A model generated the notes under the pieces. It worked only from the letters and a program-made list of their open reading frames with translations, was not told where the DNA came from and ran no database searches. A stretch of 64,000 bases of DNA, taken from Septoria linicola. Its lineage: Eukaryota > Ascomycota > Dothideomycetes > Mycosphaerellales > Mycosphaerellaceae. Shown in pieces: positions 47,370 through 57,999 of this stretch. The DNA lies in NCBI GenBank assembly GCA_024114885.1, contig CP099418.1, forward strand, positions 1,302,001-1,366,000. Direction: 5' to 3'. How positions within the stretch are numbered: the first letter of the stretch is position 1; each line of letters opens with the position of its first letter. The position numbers and the translations under genes are program-made.

Positions 47370-48523
47370 TGCCCCAGTTCGTTGTTGCCCACAAGTCCGG
47401 CGCCCACCGCCTCGCAGCGACTGCCCTGTACCGCGCCCTGATCTCGCAATGTAAGAAACTCGACGCGTCTGCCGCCTGTGGCCTGCAGGCACACCATCAC
47501 CATCACCATCACCATCAACAACAACTGCACAACCTGATCCGCTGTCGCTTCTCGGCCTTCCGACACACGACGTCCCACCGCGAGCTCAAGCTGCTCTTCG
47601 AAGCGGGCTATGAGGCTGTCGATCATCTGGACGCTGCTGTTGCCGGCGAGCCAAAGAGCACACAGTATGTGCTGGATCTACTGAAGAGAGCTCCACCACA
47701 AGCAAAGGAGTCGCAAACCAAAGCTGTCCAACGGCGCTCGCTCAGCGAGCAATACAATGACCCATTCCGCAACGATTCACCTGCTCCCAGCATGCCGCAA
47801 CAGCCTGTCGTTCTTGGCGATGCTTCATCTACGTCTGTCGAACCCCCAAAGCCCGCGAGCGCCGCGCGGAGTGACAGGCGTGAAGTGGCGCTACAGGATG
47901 GAGGGAAGCCTGCGTCGGAGAGTCTTCAGGATCCAACCGCTGCCACGACTGTTCCAGCTCGGAAGTCGATCTTCGAGCGCGCCCTAGCACGTGAAGAACT
48001 TGGCGGCACAGGTCGCAGACAGGTCCCCAAGATCTTTAGTGCCAACTCCATTCCAGTGCTGCGCTTTGTGGGATCTCAGTCTCCTGCTCTGACAGGTATT
48101 CTGAACTTCCGCATCAAGCAACGGCAAAGACGGCACGATCTTCGGCATGCCCTGGAAGACCAGATACCTATCGCAGAGCAGGAAGACCAATGGGACGCCA
48201 TCTTAAACGAGCATGCTGGCATCCGAGGCGATCGTGAGAGTCAGACTGGCTCTAGGACTGCAATTCACGAAGCTCGATGGGACGCCGAAGTGCGGGAAGC
48301 GCTCAAACAGGTCAACTCGTACCTCGACCAGGAGAAGGTCAAGAATCGCGCCATGGCCGAGAAAATGTACGCTGTGATTGATCGAGAGGCATTGCTAGTG
48401 GAACAAGAGCGACTGGAAGACGAGAAGGAGAAGAGCGGGAGCAAAGAAGAGCCCGAAGGCTTAAGCGATATGGTCAGCGATATCATTGGGGCTACTGACG
48501 CTCATCGTCGGTCCAATGGCTGA
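47369..48523 (+). CDS. LYR-motif (complex 1 LYR) protein with long C-terminal extension
   Basis: A single exon, 384 aa. Residues 13-95 form a LYR-type three-helix domain: HRLAATALYRALISQCKKL carries the L-Y-R tripeptide; a low-complexity His8-Gln3 insert follows (47492-47524); then LIRCRFSAFRHTTSHRELKLLFEAGYEAVDHLDAA. Downstream are a disordered Pro/Ser linker and a second conserved-looking block (IFERALAREELGGTGRRQVPKIFSANSIPVLRFVGSQSPALTGILNFRI). A long coiled region ends the protein. LYR proteins bind acyl-ACP/Nfs1 and assemble mitochondrial complexes. No cleavable presequence is obvious, but LYR proteins often lack one. Precise role unknown. Confidence 0.7.
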   Translation: MPQFVVAHKSGAHRLAATALYRALISQCKKLDASAACGLQAHHHHHHHHQQQLHNLIRCRFSAFRHTTSHRELKLLFEAGYEAVDHLDAAVAGEPKSTQYVLDLLKRAPPQAKESQTKAVQRRSLSEQYNDPFRNDSPAPSMPQQPVVLGDASSTSVEPPKPASAARSDRREVALQDGGKPASESLQDPTAATTVPARKSIFERALAREELGGTGRRQVPKIFSANSIPVLRFVGSQSPALTGILNFRIKQRQRRHDLRHALEDQIPIAEQEDQWDAILNEHAGIRGDRESQTGSRTAIHEARWDAEVREALKQVNSYLDQEKVKNRAMAEKMYAVIDREALLVEQERLEDEKEKSGSKEEPEGLSDMVSDIIGATDAHRRSNG

Positions 48524-48706
48524 CGATACCTTTCACCTGGATCGCGCGGCCATAATGTCCACAATGAAAGACTCCACTGCTCCAACATGTTCCCCTTCGG
48601 CCGATCTTACATGGTATGCGTTGCCTGAACATAGGTCTGCCCGATTCGTCTCCTCCGGCAGTCATGGTGCTCTTTGCACTGCCAAATGATTGCTGATCCG
48701 GCTGCC

Positions 48707-49544
48707 TCAAGGGGTGGGATATGGCGCCTGTGGTCGAGACGCTGGAGATTTTGGCTGTGTGGCTAATTGGGCGCCGTACTCGTACACATCGCCTGCCTCA
48801 GTCAAGTCCAGGACCTCAATGCTGCAGTACTCTGTGCGTTTGTGACTGTGATATACAGCGCATCGACTGCCCGCGGTTTCCCATGGCTGGGTAATACTGG
48901 CAAGGCTCACGCGATGTCCCGCGCGTTGCAGGCCCAAACGAACCATGTCCAGGAATGCATCTGGCCCGTCTTGATCGGCATGTGGTCGCCTTACACCTGT
49001 TCCTGCTAGCAGTCAGCATTCTGTCGGTGTGCAGATATATGCAAATTATACCTTGTCCCTTCCAAACATGAAGGTCAACAATGAGCTTGCGCAATCTATC
49101 TCCCTCCGATGTGGACTCCCACACCTCAGTAGCCAGATCAGTGGGATATCGATCTGTCTCATCGACCTTCTCTACAATGCTGTCGATGATCTTATTGGCA
49201 AACGTCTCATCGCGCAACGTCATCGCAAGAACATATAGCAACATCAAGCGATGCCACTCGCAGTCTTCATGCGTCGCTCGTTGTCCATCATCTTCAACAT
49301 CGGTGTCTCCGTCCCATTGTGACCACACCTGTCCAGTATACAGATACAATCTGTAGAGTGCGAAGAGCTGCGGATCGAGGTCGACCAAGTGAATGAAACC
49401 GCGCGGTCTGCTGGTGATAGTATAGAGATAATCACAAACGATCTTGGGAAGGATGTTGGTGTGCAAGGTCATGAACTGTGGCTCTGGACCAACAAACAGA
49501 AATAGAATCTGCTGAGCAAGCCTGCGTCTTCCATCAGTACACAT
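48707..49544 (-). CDS. BTB/POZ domain protein
   Basis: Exons 49544-49052 and 48996-48707 (260 aa), intron 55 nt, phase 1. The first exon holds a divergent BTB fold: ILFLFVGPEPQFMTLHTNILPKI, then FIHLVDLDPQLFALYRLYLYTGQVW and LMLLYVLAMTLRDETFANKIIDSIVEKVDETDRYPTDLATEVWEST. The C-terminal exon (RPHADQDGPDAFLDMVRLGLQRAG...) is poorly conserved and ends PQAPYPTP. BTB proteins of this layout are an expanded, mostly uncharacterised family in Dothideomycetes. The start MCTDGRRRLAQQ was chosen because it is the nearest in-frame ATG. A different-frame ORF from 49720 with a KRKR coiled-coil start overlaps it, and no good intron joins the two, so the true 5' end is unsure. Confidence 0.68.
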
Positions 49545-49986
49545 TCTATCCTCATTGCAGGGCGGGTGATAGCAGACTTTGGTGCTTTGGAAAGTGGTGC
49601 TCGACAACGAGTCAATTGAGACTCGAGTGTGATGACTTTCTTCTTCGTTTCCTCAAGCTCAATCTCGACATCGTTCCTCTTTCTCTTGTTTCCAGCTGTA
49701 GACCGCGGTGGCGACGGCATTGCCCTCGTGCCTCGATGGCTCGTCGGTTGAGCACTGCTGGACGGTAGTAGATGTAGGTTCAGCAAAGAAAGAGTAAGGT
49801 GAGATCAAGTAATATCAGGTGAGGTGATTTTATATTGCTGCTTCACTCCGGCTCACAGTAAGGTTTTGATGTGTGTTGCCAATTCACTGAAGTCGTACCA
49901 ACATGGAGTGAATCTGTGCCCTATCATGGCATGGCACGTTCCTTGGAGCATTTCCTCTATATCTAGCTGACGGAAAGCCAGGAACA
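49545..49986. other. Intergenic, BTB gene 5' flank / nucleoside hydrolase 3' flank
   Basis: 442 bases. It contains a 5' frame (from 49720) that overlaps the BTB gene in another frame; see findings. Confidence 0.4.
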
Positions 49987-51595
49987 CTACTGCGTGGCGA
50001 ACACACGCTTGACAAGGAACTCACCAAAGTTCTCTGATCCGCCTGTCTGCGGTGTTCCGATACAGCGCTGCAATCTGTTGCCGCCCCGCAGCGACAACCA
50101 GTTCCCAGAGTCTCCAGGTCGCTCGCCCTCATCTCCTTCAGGTCTCTTCTTTCTTGTTCGTCGATCGACTACACACATACCCCTGGTCCATTGTCCTGAG
50201 GTTTCGACACGGAGATCCTCGTTTTCCAGAATCTGCCATTTCGATAGCTCACCTGCCATGCAATACCACACGCACAGTGGGTCATGCAGATGCAGACCAA
50301 CCGCGTCGCCGGAGAGGTCCTGCTGAAGTGATTCAACTTTGTTGAAAGTCGATGTCAAGAACGCTGTTGCCCACTCGGCTAGAGGTGAGCCAGCACTGAT
50401 GAGAGGTTCACTGATTTTGCGGAACAGACCTCGACTGAGCTCATGGCGTTCAGTGATGTCGAGAGGGAACAGTGTCACTTTGAGCTGGCGCGAAAGATGG
50501 TCTGGATAGTCGGCCAAATATGGTGGAGGTGCCTGATCGTTTTGCTGGCTTGCAGGTGCCGGCGGGACGGGTGGCATGGTTGTCTTTGGAGTGGGTGAAG
50601 ATAGAGCATAAACTCGAGCAGCAGCAACGGAATCTGCAAATGTATTGAACTCGGCGACTGGAGTCATCTGATCATATAGAAACATTGTTAGCTCAGAATT
50701 CGATCACAGAACGTTGTGAGACGTTGACCACTTACGTTGCCTTTCTCATCGACGTTTCCTCCCATTACCACCACTTCTTTCACTCTCAGGAATGTTTCGG
50801 GGTCTAGCGCTGCAGCGTGTGCGAGGTTCGTGAGGGGCCCAATCGCCACAATTGTGATGGTATCTGCACCAGGCATCATTGGCATGCCGTTGAATGTAGG
50901 ACGTTCGCTGATCATGTCTGCCTACCTGGCTCGTTCTCTCTCAGTAGGCGCAAGATTTCCTCAACTGCGGGCGCTTTTGATGCTGTGAACATGGCTTGGT
51001 CGTTGCGAAGTTCGCTGGCAATGATCTTGTCGGCATCTGTTCCAGAAATGATTGCCTGGTCAAAGAGGCCTTTCCAAGTTTCGTCCGGAGACAAATGCGG
51101 ATGCTGCATTCCATCAGCTAGACTTCAAAGGTAGAGGCCACTAATTGAAGCTCACGGTTCCATGAATGCCTCCAAGTCCATCTCGACCATGAAAGAAGTC
51201 GGCCATCAGCATCTGTTGCTTATTAGAATGGCACTACGTTTCAGGCGCTGATGTTGATCTCACCTGATCTGTTAATGGATGGTCGCTACCGACAGCTACA
51301 AGTGGTTTTCTCTTGCGTAGAGCGTCGAACCCCAGCGGGCGCCCTTGGGACTTTCGCCATTCAATCTCTTTCTCAATGTGGAAGAACATCGATACCACGT
51401 TCCTTAGGCAATTGTCTACATCGATGTTGCCATAGGTGATTGACAAGAGCAGAACCTCAAGCTCTTCTGGTAGAGCTGAGAGTGCCAGCAACATTGCGAG
51501 AACATCATCGACACCCTGTCTATGCTTAGCAATATTTCATAGGCGAAAGTGATGGCTCATACTGGATCAGTGTCGATGATTATCTTGCGTGCCAT
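49987..51595 (-). CDS. Inosine/uridine-preferring nucleoside hydrolase
   Basis: Six exons: 51595-51563, 51515-51264, 51212-51156, 51103-50926, 50863-50736 and 50667-49987 (442 aa), all joins in frame. The Asp-rich calcium site MARKIIIDTDP-GVDDVLAMLLAL spans the first splice (DTDPGVDD, Asp8, Asp10 and Asp14-15). Then come ITYGNIDVDNCLRNV, ADFFHGRDGLGGIHG, DTITIVAIGPLTNLAHAA and VVVMGGNVDEKGN. The last exon gives MTPVAEFNTFADSVAAARV, containing the family's E-F-N-x-x-x-D metal-ligand motif, and HDPLCVWYC, whose His-Asp is the C-terminal catalytic pair. It hydrolyses ribonucleosides to base and ribose for salvage. The C-terminus (about 120 residues) is longer than usual. The fifth-exon acceptor was set by frame. 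Confidence 0.88.
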
Positions 51596-52055
51596 GGCTT
51601 GATCTGTGGCGTTGTCTGAGCGTTTGGTTGTGAAAGTGTCACGAAAGAAGGTGTGTGTCTCTGTGGGGCCCCACTGACTCAAATAAACTGGCAGAAGTAG
51701 TAGCAGATTGTTTACGTACAGTGCCCAGGGAGGAAGTTCGATTCATCGCACTTCGCCGATGGGCCAAAAGTTGAACCTTAGGCGTCAAGCAACAAATCTT
51801 GGCAAGCGATTCAAAACTCATTTGCGGCTCCGCAAATCTCTTCCCTTTTCTTCAACAATGTCTTTAACCAGGCCACCATTAGAGTCTCGGTGCGAACGTT
51901 CAGTGTTTGTGCAGGTCCCACGAGGCCTCTTTGCGTGCTCCGGTGACCTCAGATTGAGTACACCTGATTGGAAAACCTGGCAGCCCAACTCGCGGATTGC
52001 TCGATATCCTCCAAGTGTTAAATAACGAACTATCTATGTGGACGCGATGAATCGC
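51596..52055. other. Intergenic, nucleoside hydrolase 5' flank / CMC4 3' flank
   Basis: 460 bases. Nothing further was recognised. Confidence 0.45.
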
Positions 52056-52472
52056 TTACTTCACGCCCTGCGACCTCTGCTTCATCTTCAGCCTAAGAAG
52101 GCTGGCCTTTGGGCATGATACGGTGCTGGCATCATCACCCTCCTTCTGATAGAAGAGGTTGCAGCACTCATATCTGGTAGTACGCGGGTTAGCGGGCCTC
52201 TCTGTGATACACTTCCTTGTACGCACAAGGCATCGATCTATGAGATATCGGGTCAGTTTGGCGAACATATATGCTGCATGTTCGGCTCTCACCTGCTTTT
52301 GGCACTTTTCCTCATTGTAGTTGTTTTTCTGTATACATTCTGGTCACAGGTTAGGGCCGATTGTGGTCGCTGTTGAGAGTGAGGTTTGACCTTGGATGGC
52401 ACAAGCTTGTGGGTGACAGGAAGGGTCGGTCTTCAGTCCGTCTTCAGGTTTTGTAGGCTTCATCGCGGTCAT
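52056..52472 (-). CDS. CMC4: CMC4, twin CX9C mitochondrial intermembrane-space protein
   Basis: Four exons: 52472-52391, 52339-52293, 52237-52227 and 52173-52056 (85 aa). The third is an 11-nt microexon. Spliced cysteines fall at 19, 24, 29, 40, 50, 51 and 67, giving C19-x9-C29 and C40-x9-C50. Core sequence: CHPQACAIQECIQKNNYNEEK, then CQKQIDALYECCNLFYQKEGDDAS and VSCPKASLLRLKMKQRSQG, which matches CMC4/MTCP1-type proteins throughout. Such proteins are imported and oxidised by Mia40 in the intermembrane space. The first intron has an unusual GTCAAA donor but frame and motif agree. The start MTAMKP is the first of two in-frame ATGs. Confidence 0.93.
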
Positions 52473-52971
52473 CAGCTACGACACCATTCAACTGCCGCAC
52501 GAAGCATACCATGGTGCAGTTCTGTACAATTCTGTCTGCACGTTCTACACGAGGAAAGTCGAGGCAGGTACGACTTTCAGGTTGGTCTTGGCTCACGCTC
52601 ACAATCCCCGCCAAACGTTCACTTCTACGTCAATCCCGCAGCAACAACTTCGCTTGCAGACTCTAGACCTCATCCATTGCAGCGAGAACGCCCAAGTCCA
52701 AGGCAAAAAGGTGAGACTGGATGTGCGACACCTTCGCTCCTTCCGAGTGGAACACTCGTGGTTGCCGGGCAGCACATCACATCACTTTCACGCGTACTAA
52801 CACCACGCGCGCCACAGGCAGCACGAGCGACCTTTGCCTTCACTCGCCTTAGTCATCGCTGAACGCCATATAAAACGCGCTTCGCTGCTCCAAATCGAGC
52901 CAAACTTCTTTCCTCCACACCCCCGCCAAAGAACAATCGCCTCTTCCACTGCCACCCGCTGGATTCGCAAC
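52473..52971. promoter_or_regulatory. Divergent promoter region, CMC4 and SMT3
   Basis: 499 bases between divergent start codons. TATAAA at 52869-52874 lies 98 bases before the SMT3 ATG. Confidence 0.5.
52869..52874 (+). promoter_or_regulatory. TATA box of SMT3
   Basis: A perfect TATAAA, 98 bases upstream of the SMT3 start codon and followed by a CT-rich leader. Confidence 0.5.
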
Positions 52972-53328
52972 ATGGCCGACAACAACGGCACTCCACCGGC
53001 AGACCAGCCCGACGCACAGCAGCCAGCCAGTGAGCATCTGAATATCAAGGTTACGGATGGCAACAACGAAGTGTTCTTCAAGATCAAGCGATCGACTCAG
53101 TTGAAGAAGCTCATGGACGCCTTCTGCGAGAGACAAGGCAAGAGCGCACAAAGTGTTCGCTTCCTCTTCGACGGACAGCGCGTCAACGCAACGGATACAC
53201 CAGACGTGGTAAGTAGTGACAGCACTCGGTTGACAACATCGCGGTTTGTGCTAACTACCATGGAGCTCGACATGGACGACGGCGACTCGCTCGAGGTGCA
53301 CCAGGAGCAGATCGGTGGTGGCTGTTGA
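52972..53328 (+). CDS. SMT3: SUMO (ubiquitin-like modifier Smt3)
   Basis: Exons 52972-53208 and 53266-53328 (99 aa), with a 57-nt intron. The flexible N-terminus MADNNGTPPADQPDAQQPAS precedes HLNIKVTDGNNEVFFKIKRS, LKKLMDAFCERQGKSAQSVRFLFDGQRVNATDTPDV, then across the intron LDMDDGDSLEVHQEQIGGGC. The ubiquitin fold and the GG pair (Gly96-Gly97), exposed after removal of the last two residues by a SUMO protease, are both present. SUMO is conjugated to lysines of nuclear proteins by Uba2/Aos1 and Ubc9. The acceptor AG in ATGGAG is weaker than usual; frame and homology fix it. Confidence 0.97.
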   Translation: MADNNGTPPADQPDAQQPASEHLNIKVTDGNNEVFFKIKRSTQLKKLMDAFCERQGKSAQSVRFLFDGQRVNATDTPDVVSSDSTRLTTSRFVLTTMELDMDDGDSLEVHQEQIGGGC

Positions 53329-53967
53329 TCGTCAAACGAGGTGATGAATGGTCGATACCACTGTTGAGGCTCTCGTTGTCTAGCAAGCGCTGCTAAGACG
53401 ACGTCGAGTTGGCAAGTCGGGGTCCGCGCAACATACTCGATATGATACATGAGAATACGGGGCAACGACGAAAGGAAAGGTACTTGAGCGATCAAGCTCC
53501 TCTGCGAAGCACAAGGCGCGGCGTCACGGAGTTTGATATTTCAGGCGCCCTTGCCACGGCTTTGGGCTGGTGCTTTTGATTGGGCAGACGAGTTGTAGCT
53601 CACTTGGCTGAAATTCAAAGGTCATTTTCGAAGCCAGTTGTGCAGCCCGCATAATACCCTGTCACTCGACATTGGTGAAACAGCGCGATTACCGTCCGCA
53701 GACGGCGAGGATGATTGCTGAAATCGTATAAGCAATGAGGTATGGGTATTTGTCAAAACACAAGTCGCGCCCCAACTCCTCGCTTCGACGCAGCTTCCCT
53801 GCAAGCTCCGAGAGTCATCATACGTAACATCACTTTTGCCTTCTGAGCCCTACCACACCACGTAGAAGCGTCGCCCTCATTCTTCTCGTATCTTCATCAT
53901 CATACATAGCCATGCGCGCCAGGCGGCTGTTTCTACCATGAAACCTGCAACAGCCTCTCCTGCGAGC
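53329..53967. other. Intergenic between convergent SMT3 and Zn2Cys6 gene
   Basis: 639 bases; no coding frame was supported. Confidence 0.5.
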
Positions 53968-56579
53968 TCAAAATGGCGCATGCTGTGGCTTCTGCGGCGT
54001 TTTCGGGGTGATGGCAGCTAGAGTGTGCGAGATCATTGTCTGAATGTCCTCCATGCCGTCTGTCTCAAGAGAGCGCATCAGTTCCTGCTGCTGCATCTGT
54101 GTCAGACCCTCTCCGAACACTCCAGTGTCCATGTCCCAATACTGCGGATCATAGTGCTGCTGCTGTTGTTGCTGTGGATCTTGGAAATTTGGATCTTGAT
54201 CATAGCCCCCAGGAAACGGATAAGCTGGATTTGAGGGGTCGAAGGCATCGTGTGCGAAAGGGCTGATGTTCTGTTGCATTGGCACTACTGGTGCGTGCAT
54301 CACGGGCTGCCGCTGCGGAGCTGTCCAGCCTGGGACAGTAAGGTTGGGCATGAACTCGGGCAAGCTGTTAAATTGATCGCTGTGGTAATGGTGTTGTTTT
54401 TGGTACTCCATGGACCCGATAGTGGTCACAGAGTCGGAGCTCTGCTGGTGATGTTGTATGCTGGTGTTTGACAAGTGTCTGGGTGGAGTAGGCGCGCTGC
54501 TGAAGTTTGACTCGCTGCGATAAGGCAGAGGTGGAGGCTCTTCAATGCTGCCTCTCGCTGCTTGCTGATTGATGTAACCGAAAGGCGGCTGTTGCTTCTC
54601 TGAAGGGGTCGCCACTGATTGTGTGCTGACAGTAGCAGGACTCGTTGCTCGCGAACGGTTATCGGGTAATATCGAGCCTGGCGATGCCGCATCCGATGGG
54701 GTGTTGGCCGAAATGGGAATATCACCCTGCTTGTCATATATCCTCATGATCGCGAAGATGAGGTTCTGGTACAGCTGGACTGCGGACGCAACGCCCGGCC
54801 ATCGCTCAGAGGCCTGCTGTATAGCTTGCATTGCTATTCCGAGGTGACTTTCTACGGTCTCTCGCTTGTATTTGCGCCGCACTTCCACATAGCTTAATGA
54901 CCAGAGCATTGTGTTTATGGCCATGAACAGAGACTGGGTGAAGATCCAAGTCAAGTCCACGTTCCTCTTGGCGATTTGTTCTCGCTGCATGTACATGTTG
55001 TACTCACAGGCCTCGTAGCATTTCAACGCGGCTTCTAATGAGGGCCTCGGCACTTGGGGAGATGGTCGGTATAGGAACACAATCATCGTGTTATATCTTC
55101 CGATGAACCACACCTTGTCGAGACCTGCGCCTTCGTCCTGCGAGGGCGCGGCATCTCGCCAGGCTGTGAGCTTGGCATCCATGCGTATGAACCACGGATC
55201 GCTGTCGCTCTTCGGTTCTGGCCTTTTCTTCTGGTAGAGCTTTCTCCGGATTTCGAGCTGCAGCAACCGCATCTTGAAAAAGTGGATGGCAACCCATTTC
55301 TTGAGCGTTGGCCGCTGTGCTGCAGGACTGATTCCTTCCGGCGTGATGTGCTGATCGTCGCAGGTCTCGAACCACCCAACGTCAATGTGATCTTGCCCCG
55401 TGGCTAGCATGCCAGGCCTGCCAATTGCATGCGCAAGACCCCATTCCATCACCATGATACACCAAAACAATCGCCGTCTGAGATCAATCTCGAGATAGTC
55501 GGCAGTCCCATTTCGCTGACCTCGTGTGATTGTTTTTTCTTCGTTTAGACCGAGCGCCTGGAGCAGGCGTACCGCAATGCCAACCACGTAGTAAATTGCC
55601 GTTCGAGTGGGCGTCAGTAATGAGTACTCTGCCATGAGTGCGAAACACTGTAGAGTCTTCAGATCCATTGGCCGGACTACGGCTTCCAGTTGCTTGAGCG
55701 CTGCCAAATAGTAGCTGTCTGCCAGGCCGGCATATTGGGTGTCCATTTTCTGCAGGCTGATAGCGATTACCATGCGGCAGACAAAATGCTGATATGGTGT
55801 AGCCTCTTCGGGCTGAGTGTAGGCTTTGTCGAAGTCCTTATCCAGGCTGGGTTCGTGGAGCGCTGGGTACATGGGCTGCACCTTCAGCTTGTACAGCTGC
55901 AACAACAAATCTCCCAGCGATCTATTAGGCAGATCAAACGCCGCTACGTCGCTGATTAATGGATATATCTTCGACGTGGGCTTGGCCTGCTCCTGGGCAT
56001 ACAAGTCCTTGATCTGCCGCGCACGCTGGTCCGGCACGATCTCTTTGATGCTCTTGGCATCTGTAAACTGTTTGGCCAGCTGCATGACCAGGCGCGTAAT
56101 GGCAATGCCGCTGGACGGCCCCAAGTACTTCGACTCCTTCTCGTCGTGCATGCGCACGTTCGCTGCTCGCATCAACGCCTCTGGATCCTCATGGCCGTCC
56201 TCGTTCTCCACCTTGTCCAGCTCATCCTCCATCTCACGACACTTGTGTTGCAGCCAAACCACGTAGTTGCGATTCACATTGTGCCCGCGATTCGAATCGT
56301 AATACTCGCAGATGGAATTCGTCCGCTCGCACGGCGTGCATCGAGGCAGGCCGGGATCGCAGCGGGTTTTGCGCTAGACATCTGGGTCAACGCCTTGCTT
56401 TACACGAGCTGTATGCTATCACTGGCGCAGTATACCTGTCTACAGCGTGTGCACGCTGTCAACGTGTGGGCCACCTGGCTTCCTGAGGAACCTTCTTCGG
56501 CGCCATCGCTCTTTAGTGCTGTCCTCTTCCTCCCGCCCACATTGGTATTCAACGGTGGAATCGAATGGATCGCAGCCAT
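53968..56579 (-). CDS. Zn2Cys6 fungal transcription factor (first of a divergent pair)
   Basis: Exons 56579-56436 and 56373-53968 (849 aa), intron 62 nt. The DNA-binding cluster is C43-x2-C46-x6-C53-x6-C60-x2-C63-x6-C70, with the intron falling just after Gln48 inside it. A linker (YDSNRGHNVNRNYVVWLQHKCREMEDELDKVE) and a coiled coil for dimers follow. The fungal-specific TF middle homology region (about 180-480) includes FVCRMVIAISLQKMD, YYVVGIAVRLLQALGLNEE, LRRRLFWCIMVMEWGLAHAIGRP. The C-terminal 250 residues are Gln/Pro/Ser-rich and likely activating. A nearby Zn2Cys6 gene (58000-60481) and a P450/FAH pair to the right make a pathway role possible but untested. Confidence 0.88.
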
Positions 56580-57999
56580 GCTGCTGGTTGTGGAGGAAGA
56601 ACTCGAGTCTTACTCACGCCCTCGGTGGTGCCATAAACGTCGTCTGTTCTCGCCACTACAGATCCCTCGCCTGTGCTAAGGCGCTATATTATCGAGGCAG
56701 CGCTCCTAATGCTGCAGATGATGTCGACCTTCGCGGTGAGGAAACCTGCGAGTAAGTCCGATTCCGGCATTGGCCGTGGCATGGAAAGGAGGTCTACAAT
56801 GCCAGAAATGGAGCTTGCACACTGCCACACACATACACATTCCGATGCCGATGGATGGGAAGTCCCTCCATAAGACTCGTCCTAGCACCGTACCTAAGAG
56901 ACAGGCGGGCCCACCCACCTGCAGCACATCAGCCGGAACAGCAGAGAGCCCTTCTCCCTTCTGGGCGCCCATTGGCCAAACCATGTTTTATAACCGCAGC
57001 CGAAATGCTGAGCATGACAGTCTTGACCAACAAGTGGTTGGGCTGACGAAGCACGAGTTTCGGAACTGCAGGGCAGAAGGAATAATTTTCTCTCCCACTC
57101 GGCACGTGTAGATCTGCTTGCTAGGCTTGCGTCGTGAAGGCTTTTGCGCACGCTCGCATGATCTAACTAATCATGTTCAATGCTGTGAGCCATCGTCCGA
57201 TGGAGGGGTCCAAAATTGAACCGAAGAGACAAGCCCAAAGCCACGGGGCGTCGATGCTCTAGGTTAGTTAAAGAAACCCAAGCCCAGTGGTCTGCCCGCC
57301 GCATTGGCCGTCCCATGACGGAACGGAGCAATAATAATGTGCAACATGGCATGGTTGCTGATTCTGAAAAGCAAGAAAGACCACATTATAGCTAGGTCGA
57401 ACACAATTCGGCTTGAAGTCCATGTCTGTATTGTGATATATGAGTCCAGCTCAGGCATGTGCCGTGCTTGTTGCATTCCACACTTTCCTGCTTTCATCAT
57501 TCGGGCTCTGTCTTGCCGAACGTTCGAGGCGCACATGCTGCCTTCCTTGCCTTGCCTATCACGCGAACTCTCTATCAAAATTGGTGGGATTAGTGTATTC
57601 CGAGGTCGTCGTCACCTTACGTTCGCCTCTCACCCTCATATTGTACTCGACGGAAACACGCAGCTCCCACCAAGGAGAAGAAGCTGCCTTGCCCGACTCC
57701 GGCTACGTGCAGTCTCGCGCATACTGATCCACGTCTACTGCAATATTGTTGTTGGGCCATGTCAGCACGAGTGGCTTGAAATGGTGGGACCAAGGACGCA
57801 GCTGTGCTACCGGTACGTTCAGCCTGCAGTGCGCCTACTTTTAGGGCCGCCTAGACTACTGTGGCATGATGTGGTGTGGACAGCACAGCGGTATAAGCGG
57901 CAGCGATTCCTGTGCTTTGCTTGTGCTGGCCACCTCGCTCGACCAATCTGGACCGTTTGGGGAAATTGGCGATCTTTGAGAAGCTGATAAGCTGACAAA
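56580..57999. promoter_or_regulatory. Long divergent promoter between two Zn2Cys6 genes (1.4 kb)
   Basis: 1420 bases between divergent start codons. No coding frame was supported. The length suggests an extensive regulatory region or unannotated 5' leaders. Confidence 0.45.

Noticed and set aside
51720..51760. GTTCGATTC resembling a tRNA B box
   Set aside because: The flanking bases do not make a T stem and no A box lies at the right distance.
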